Part shown: positions 59,185 to 64,000 of the stretch, piece after piece | Numbering within the stretch: position 1 is the first letter of the stretch | Layout: every line of letters starts with the position of its first letter | Notes under the pieces: model-generated | The model's database searches: none | What the model was told of the DNA's origin: nothing | The model's input: the letters and a program-made list of their open reading frames with translations, nothing else | Made by a program: the position numbers and the translations under genes | Assembly (NCBI RefSeq): GCF_041154505.1 | Contig: NZ_AP028672.1 | Span: forward strand, 868,001-932,000 | DNA: 64,000 nt | Source: Acidovorax sp. A79 | GTDB lineage: Bacteria > Pseudomonadota > Gammaproteobacteria > Burkholderiales > Burkholderiaceae_C | Direction: 5' to 3'

Positions 59185-59334
59185 GGTACGCGACTGGCGA
59201 TAGGCGCGGCATCCCGCACACAGGGTGCTGCCGCTGACGTGGAAACCAGCAAGGGCTTGCCCCTTGTGAACCACTGGGAAGCGTGCCGCACGGGGTTTAT
59301 CCCTTCTGCGTTCAGCCGTTCGCCTGGGCAGCCC
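59185..59334 (+). ncRNA. ZTP (pfl) riboswitch upstream of glyA
   Basis: Matches the pfl/ZTP aptamer, which senses ZMP/ZTP, the marker of low 10-formyl-THF. P1 pairs GGTACGC (59185-59191) with GCGTGCC (59281-59287, one G-U). The conserved GACTGGCG follows the first strand; GTGG / CCAC forms P2 and leads into TGGGAA before the second P1 strand; the 3' domain has GCCGTTCGCCTGGGCA (59315-59330). Two extra hairpins are inserted, one after GACTGGCG and one inside P2, so the aptamer is larger than most. It precedes glyA, a known target class. Confidence 0.85.
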
Positions 59335-59371
59335 TTGTTTCAAGGGACACAAGTTCATAGGACTGCCAATC

Positions 59372-60616
59372 ATGTACGACCGCAATATTCTTGTCGAACA
59401 AACCGACCCCGAACTCTTTGCCGCCATCCAGGCTGAAAACGCCCGGCAAGAGCACCACATCGAGCTGATCGCCAGCGAGAACTACGCATCCCCCGCGGTG
59501 ATGTGGGCGCAGGGCACGCAGCTGACCAACAAGTACGCCGAAGGCTATCCCGGCAAGCGCTACTACGGTGGCTGCGAGCACGTGGACGTGGCCGAGCAGC
59601 TGGCCATCGACCGCGTCAAGCAGATCTTCGGTGCCGAGGCCGCCAACGTGCAGCCCCACTGCGGCGCATCCGCCAACGAGGCCGTATTCCTCGCGTTCCT
59701 CAAGCCCGGCGACACCATCATGGGCATGAGCCTGGCCGAAGGCGGCCACCTCACGCACGGCATGCCGCTGAACATGTCCGGCAAATGGTTCAACGTGGTC
59801 TCCTACGGCCTCGATGCCAACGAAGCTCTGGACTACGACGCCATGGAGAAGAAGGCGCACGAAACCCGCCCCAAGCTCATCATCGCCGGTGCCTCGGCCT
59901 ACAGCCTGCACATCGACTTCGCACGCTTTGCCAAGGTGGCCAAGGACGTGGGCGCGATCTTCATGGTGGACATGGCCCACTACGCCGGCCTGATCGCCGC
60001 GGGTGTGTACCCCAACCCGGTGCCGCATGCCGACGTGGTCACCAGCACCACGCACAAGAGCCTGCGCGGCCCCCGTGGCGGCATCATCCTGATGAAGGCC
60101 GAGCACGAGAAGGCCATCAACAGCGCCATCTTCCCCGGCCTGCAAGGCGGCCCGCTGATGCACGTGATCGCTGCCAAGGCCGTGGCCTTCAAGGAAGCGC
60201 TGCAGCCCGAGTTCAAGGCCTACCAGGAGCAGGTGGCCAAGAACGCCAAGGTGGTGGCCGAGACGCTGACCGCGCGCGGCCTGCGCATCGTCTCCGGCGG
60301 CACGCAAAGCCACGTGATGCTGGTGGACCTGCGCGCCAAGGGCATCACGGGCAAGGAAGCCGAGGCCGTGCTGGGCGCCGCCCACATGACCATCAACAAG
60401 AACGCGATCCCCAACGACCCTGAAAAGCCGATGGTGACCAGCGGCGTGCGCATTGGCACCCCCGCCATGACCACGCGCGGCTTCAAGGAAGAAGAAGCCC
60501 GCATCACGGCCAACCTGATCGCTGATGTGCTGGACAACCCCCGCGACGAGGCCAACATCGCGGCGGTGCGTGCCAAGGTCAATGCGCTGACGGCCCGCTT
60601 CCCGGTCTACCGTTAA
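59372..60616 (+). CDS. glyA: Serine hydroxymethyltransferase
   Basis: Interconverts serine and glycine with transfer of the one-carbon unit to tetrahydrofolate; PLP enzyme. 414 residues. [20 protein letters not shown] near 30, [18 protein letters not shown] near 68, and the PLP Lys in [15 protein letters not shown] near 229. The ATG at 59372 has AGGA 9 bases upstream. That binding site can pair with the conserved 3' end of the ZTP riboswitch, suggesting translational control by folate status. nrdR follows by 21 bases and is probably co-transcribed. Confidence 0.98.
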   Translation: MYDRNILVEQTDPELFAAIQAENARQEHHIELIASENYASPAVMWAQGTQLTNKYAEGYPGKRYYGGCEHVDVAEQLAIDRVKQIFGAEAANVQPHCGASANEAVFLAFLKPGDTIMGMSLAEGGHLTHGMPLNMSGKWFNVVSYGLDANEALDYDAMEKKAHETRPKLIIAGASAYSLHIDFARFAKVAKDVGAIFMVDMAHYAGLIAAGVYPNPVPHADVVTSTTHKSLRGPRGGIILMKAEHEKAINSAIFPGLQGGPLMHVIAAKAVAFKEALQPEFKAYQEQVAKNAKVVAETLTARGLRIVSGGTQSHVMLVDLRAKGITGKEAEAVLGAAHMTINKNAIPNDPEKPMVTSGVRIGTPAMTTRGFKEEEARITANLIADVLDNPRDEANIAAVRAKVNALTARFPVYR

Positions 60617-60637
60617 CTTCACCGGTCAGCAGCCGCC

Positions 60638-61087
60638 ATGAAATGCCCCTTCTGCAGCAACCTGGAAACGCAAGTCGTCGAAACGCGGGTTTCTGAAGAT
60701 GGGGTGTTCATCCGCCGCCGCCGCCAGTGCGGCGCGTGCGACAAGCGCTTTACCACCTACGAACGGCCGGAAGTGAGCTTCCCTGCCATCGTGAAGAAGG
60801 ATGGCCGGCGCATCGAGTACGAACGCGCCAAGCTGCTCGCTTCCTTCAATCTGGCGCTGCGCAAGCGCCCGGTCAGCACGGACCAGATCGACAGCGCCAT
60901 CGAGCGCATCGAGGAAAAGCTGCTCAACCTCGGCCAGCGCGAAGTGATCTCCAGCCGCATCGGCGAGCTGGTCATGCGCGAGCTCAAGAAGCTCGACAAG
61001 GTGGCCTACATCCGCTTTGCCAGCGTGTACCGCAGTTTCGAGGACATCGACGACTTCCGCGCGATGGTGGACGAAGTGCGCAAATAG
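60638..61087 (+). CDS. nrdR: Transcriptional repressor NrdR
   Basis: Represses ribonucleotide reductase genes by binding NrdR boxes in response to (d)ATP. 149 residues: N-terminal zinc ribbon with CPFC (3-6) and CGAC (31-34), [11 protein letters not shown], then the ATP-cone domain (about 48-138; [24 protein letters not shown], here [20 protein letters not shown]). The glyA-nrdR order is typical of betaproteobacteria. No riboflavin gene follows; instead a palindromic repeat and a transporter gene do. Confidence 0.97.
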   Translation: MKCPFCSNLETQVVETRVSEDGVFIRRRRQCGACDKRFTTYERPEVSFPAIVKKDGRRIEYERAKLLASFNLALRKRPVSTDQIDSAIERIEEKLLNLGQREVISSRIGELVMRELKKLDKVAYIRFASVYRSFEDIDDFRAMVDEVRK

Positions 61088-61180
61088 CCGCCGCGGCGCC
61101 CACGGCCCGTTTGTTGCCGGGCTGGGCTGCCCACGCACCCGCCGCCAGCCAGCCAGGCCCAGCGGCCACCTTGGCGATAC

Positions 61181-61236
61181 GCTATCAAAAATATAGCTTT
61201 CGGCGCTTGAAGTAAAAGCGCCAGAGGCTATTTTCA
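61181..61236 (+). repeat. Interspersed palindromic repeat, copy 10 (between nrdR and EamA gene)
   Basis: GCTATCAAAAATATAGCT, then TTCGGCGCTTGAAG, AAAAGCGCCAGAG and GCTATTTTC. It is the clearest full-length copy, with both the AT palindrome and the second GCGCTT / AAGCGC inverted repeat. Confidence 0.9.
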
Positions 61237-61284
61237 TGGGCAAAACACCCCCCTGGTGCACAGAAACACCGCGGCTGCCCGACA

Positions 61285-62187
61285 ATGCCTGCGGTGAAAA
61301 CCCGCCACTTCCTGCAGCTGGTGCTGCTGTCGGCCCTCTGGGGCGCTTCGTTTCTCTTCATCCGCATCGCAAGCCCGCTGCTGGGGCCCAACGTGATGGC
61401 CGCCCTGCGCATCGGGCTGGGCACGCTGACCCTGGTCGCCATCATGCGGGCGGCCGGCGAGCCCTGGCCGTGGCGCCACTGGCGCGAGCTGTTCGGGCTG
61501 GGCACGCTCACCGTGGCGGTGCCGTTCCTGCTGTATGCCTGGGCAGCCTTGCACCTGCCGGCGGGCTACAGCTCATTGCTCAACACGATGGCCGTTCCCT
61601 TCAGCGTGCTCGCGGCTGCGTGGATGAAGGAAGACACGCTGAGCCAGCGCAAGTGGCTGGGCTGCCTGTGCGGCTTCGCGGGCGTGGCCCTGATCGTGCA
61701 GCTCGGCCCGGTGGAGCCCACGCCGTCCCTGCTGGTCGCGGCACTGGCCTGCATCATCGCGTCGGCCTGCTACGGGGTCTCCACCACCTGGATGAAGCGA
61801 GCCACCACGCGCATGTCACCCCTGTCGATCGCCGCAGGCATCCACGCCGCCGCGCTGGTGCTGCTGCTGCCGGGCGCCGCATGGAGCCTGCCCGAAGCCC
61901 GCTTCACCGCCGGGGCCGTGGCGGCGGTGGCGGTCATGGGCATCGCCACCTCGGGCCTGGCCTACTGGCTCAACCTGCGCGTGCTCGCCCAGGTATCCCC
62001 GGTGGCGGCGATGAGTTCCGCGTTCATGATCCCGCTGTTCGGGGTGGCCTGGGGGCATGTGTTCCTGGGCGAGGCCCTGGGCCCCGGCATGCTCTGGGGC
62101 GGAGCGCTCGTGCTGGTGGCCACCGGCCTGGTCACGGGCTTCAACCCGCTGCGCTGGCTGGCGGCACTGCGCCCGGGCAAGGAATAG
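61285..62187 (+). CDS. EamA-family (DMT) transporter
   Basis: Inner-membrane drug/metabolite exporter of unknown substrate. 300 residues with about ten membrane helices in two EamA repeats (about 8-135 and 148-285). Typical marks are LLSALWGASFLFIRIA in helix 1, LPAGYSSLLNTMAVPFSVLA near 95 and SPVAAMSSAFMIPLFGVAWG near 240. The gene converges with the 5'-nucleotidase-family gene, with a 10-base gap. No regulator is adjacent. Confidence 0.9.
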   Translation: MPAVKTRHFLQLVLLSALWGASFLFIRIASPLLGPNVMAALRIGLGTLTLVAIMRAAGEPWPWRHWRELFGLGTLTVAVPFLLYAWAALHLPAGYSSLLNTMAVPFSVLAAAWMKEDTLSQRKWLGCLCGFAGVALIVQLGPVEPTPSLLVAALACIIASACYGVSTTWMKRATTRMSPLSIAAGIHAAALVLLLPGAAWSLPEARFTAGAVAAVAVMGIATSGLAYWLNLRVLAQVSPVAAMSSAFMIPLFGVAWGHVFLGEALGPGMLWGGALVLVATGLVTGFNPLRWLAALRPGKE

Positions 62188-62197
62188 CCGCCGCCGC

Positions 62198-64000
62198 TCA
62201 ACGCACGGCGCGCGCGACGGACGTGATGCGGTTGGTCGCAGGCACGGCCACCGGACTCTGCGTGCGGAAATAGGCCTCCAGCGCGTCCAGGTCCAGCCCG
62301 CCCACCAGGCGGTCGCGCCCTTCGGTCAGCACGGTGAAGTTGTCTCCGCCGCTGTCGAGGTAGCTGCTCATCACCACGCGCACCGGCATGTCGTCACGCA
62401 GCGCAGCACCCTGCAGCACCATCTGGCTGACGCGCTCGCCCGCCGGCCGGGACAGGTCGAACTGGTAGGCAAAGCCCGATGAGACCGACAGCACGCGGGG
62501 CCGCTGCACGGTGTTGCTGCCGCTGGCGAACTGCTGCTCCAGCACCGCCCTGATCTGCGCGCCCGTGAAGGTCTTCACGACCAGCTGGTTGCCAAAGGGC
62601 TGCACGGCAAACAGCTGCCCGTAGCGCACCAGGCCCTGCGCATCCGGCACCAGGTCGGCACGCAGCCCCCCCGGATTCATGAAGGACAGCTGCGCCCCGC
62701 CCTGCTCCGGCGCGCGCGTGGCGTGGAGCTGCGCATCGGCGACCAGGTTGCCCAGGGCGCTCTCCAGCGAGGGCGTCAGCACGCGGCGCAGGGCCGACAC
62801 GGCCTGCCCCACCGGGCGCTGCGCCAGCGGTATGGCCGCCGCGCGGTAGGTGTCGACGATCTTTTGCACCGCCGGATCGGCCGGGAAGGAAGGCACGGCC
62901 GAGGTCATGGGCACGTGTCCCTGGCTGCCGGTGAAGGCCTCTCCCTGCACGATGACGTTGCGCGCCGTCTTGCGCACCACGCGGCGCGTGCGGGTGTCCA
63001 CACGCAGCTGGATGTCGGTGAGCAGCGTCCCATACTGGCCTGCACTGGTCAGCAGGAAGGGCCTGGCGGGATTCACACGGGCGTAGTCGCACACGTAGGC
63101 CTGGTGCGTGTGGCCGGAGACCACCACGTCCACCGCGGGGTCCAGGCGCTCCAGGATGGGGACGATATCGCCGGAGAGGCCCGCGCAGCTGGTCTCCTGC
63201 ACGCCGGCCGTGGTGTTGCCGCCTTCATGGATGACGACCGCGATCACGTCGGCGCCCTGCGCCTTGAGCTGGGGAATCAGGGCATTGGCCGTGGCCGCCT
63301 CGTCCTCGAAGCGCAGCCCGGCCACGCCCGAGGGGCTCACCATGGTGGGCGTGGCCTGGAGCGTGAGCCCGATGACGCCCAGCGTCACCGTGGTGCCACC
63401 CTGCGTGAAGCGCTTGAGCCCCGTCGCGGGCAGCAGTGTCCGCCCGTCCTCGACGCGCACCGTGTTCGCGGCCAGGAAGCCAAAGCGGGCGCCCTTGAAT
63501 GGCTGGCTGATCTGGCAGGGCTGGCGCGCCGTGAACTTCTCGCAACCTCCCTGCTGCAGGCGCAGCAGCTCGCGCCAGCCGCGGTCGAACTCATGGTTGC
63601 CCACCGCGTTGAAGTCGATCTGCATCTCGTTGACGGCCTCGATGGTGGGCTCGTCCAGGAATAGCGAGGACACCAGCGGCGACGCACCGACCATGTCGCC
63701 GGCGGACACGACCGCGTGGTGCGGCCCCCGCGCCTTGAGGGCTGCGATGGCACTCGCGAAGTACGCCATCCCGCCCGCGGGCACCGCCACCGGTCCCGTG
63801 GGGCTTAGGACGGCATGCGCCATGCGGGGCGGCTCCATGTTGCCATGCAGGTCGTTGAAGCCGATGAGCGTGATGTCGATGTGCGCGGGTGCCGGATCGC
63901 CGGCCCATCGCGTGGCCGTGCCGCAGCCCGCCAGGAGGCCCCCGAGGACGCCCGCCGCCGCGAGCACCGCGCCGCTGCGCGCCCATCCTGAACCACGGAA
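62198..64000 (-). CDS. 5'-nucleotidase/UshA-family lipoprotein (5' partial)
   Basis: Predicted periplasmic metallophosphoesterase of the 5'-nucleotidase/2',3'-cyclic phosphodiesterase family. The frame stays open to the window edge, and the basic residues needed at the start of a signal peptide (WARSG) lie upstream of the first GTG (63967), so the true start is probably just outside. A lipobox LLAGCG marks a lipoprotein. Metal-binding blocks: FNDLHGNMEPP, VVSAGDMVGASPLVSSLF, FNAVGNHEFDRG, VIHEGG and VVSGHTHQAYVCDY. The C-terminal substrate domain has FMNPGGLRADL and SYLDSGGDNFTVL. Substrates are probably nucleotides. Confidence 0.92.
   Translation of the reverse strand, partial: FRGSGWARSGAVLAAAGVLGGLLAGCGTATRWAGDPAPAHIDITLIGFNDLHGNMEPPRMAHAVLSPTGPVAVPAGGMAYFASAIAALKARGPHHAVVSAGDMVGASPLVSSLFLDEPTIEAVNEMQIDFNAVGNHEFDRGWRELLRLQQGGCEKFTARQPCQISQPFKGARFGFLAANTVRVEDGRTLLPATGLKRFTQGGTTVTLGVIGLTLQATPTMVSPSGVAGLRFEDEAATANALIPQLKAQGADVIAVVIHEGGNTTAGVQETSCAGLSGDIVPILERLDPAVDVVVSGHTHQAYVCDYARVNPARPFLLTSAGQYGTLLTDIQLRVDTRTRRVVRKTARNVIVQGEAFTGSQGHVPMTSAVPSFPADPAVQKIVDTYRAAAIPLAQRPVGQAVSALRRVLTPSLESALGNLVADAQLHATRAPEQGGAQLSFMNPGGLRADLVPDAQGLVRYGQLFAVQPFGNQLVVKTFTGAQIRAVLEQQFASGSNTVQRPRVLSVSSGFAYQFDLSRPAGERVSQMVLQGAALRDDMPVRVVMSSYLDSGGDNFTVLTEGRDRLVGGLDLDALEAYFRTQSPVAVPATNRITSVARAVR

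Overview
The window is high-GC DNA from a betaproteobacterium, most likely family Comamonadaceae (Acidovorax-like). This is an inference from the gene order of the housekeeping blocks (rlmE-ftsH-folP-glmM; carA-x-carB-greA; rpsB-tsf-pyrH-frr-uppS-cdsA-dxr-rseP-bamA-skp-lpxD-fabZ-lpxA-lpxB-rnhB), from tandem Bug-type (TctC) binding proteins, and from an AT-rich palindromic repeat that I associate with this family. It is chromosomal. I see no transposase, integrase, phage gene, CRISPR array, toxin-antitoxin pair or defence system.

Layout. 0-5.2 kb: two tandem PAS-GGDEF-EAL proteins for c-di-GMP turnover; the first also has a CHASE sensor and is cut by the window edge. 5.4-7.1 kb: an orphan amino-acid-binding protein and a GNAT acetyltransferase. 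7.2-14.7 kb: glmM, folP, ftsH, rlmE on the minus strand, divergent from yhbY and a coupled glycosyltransferase-like gene, then DUF4149 and greA. 14.8-19.7 kb: carA, a small unknown gene and carB. 20.0 kb: an unknown secreted protein. 20.9-35.9 kb: a compact 16-gene minus-strand array for translation (rpsB, tsf, frr), UMP kinase, isoprenoid and phospholipid synthesis (dxr, uppS, cdsA), outer-membrane assembly (rseP, bamA, skp) and lipid A (lpxD, fabZ, lpxA, lpxB), ending in rnhB and a SpoU methyltransferase.

36-51 kb is accessory metabolism: amidase, DadA-like oxidase, mmsA with a divergent LysR regulator, two Bug proteins, iolB, iolC and a divergent RpiR regulator, the NAD(P)H-hydrate repair enzyme, an AraC regulator and an alpha/beta hydrolase. 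The myo-inositol genes are only part of a pathway. 51-54 kb: rnr head-to-head with two identical tRNA-Leu(CAG) genes. 54-57.3 kb: a YpeA-like acetyltransferase and a large DUF349 protein. 57.3-58.2 kb is a non-coding stretch of lower GC, followed by a lytic transglycosylase. 59.2-61.1 kb: a ZTP (pfl) riboswitch, glyA and nrdR. The end holds an EamA transporter and a 5'-nucleotidase-family lipoprotein cut by the window edge.

The least ordinary signal is a family of ten ~55-bp palindromic repeats spread through the window. Five lie inside conserved genes (folP, a DUF4149 gene, a SpoU methyltransferase gene, lpxB, dxr), and four of those are read in one and the same frame. The second is the ZTP riboswitch before glyA, whose conserved 3' end can pair with the glyA ribosome binding site.
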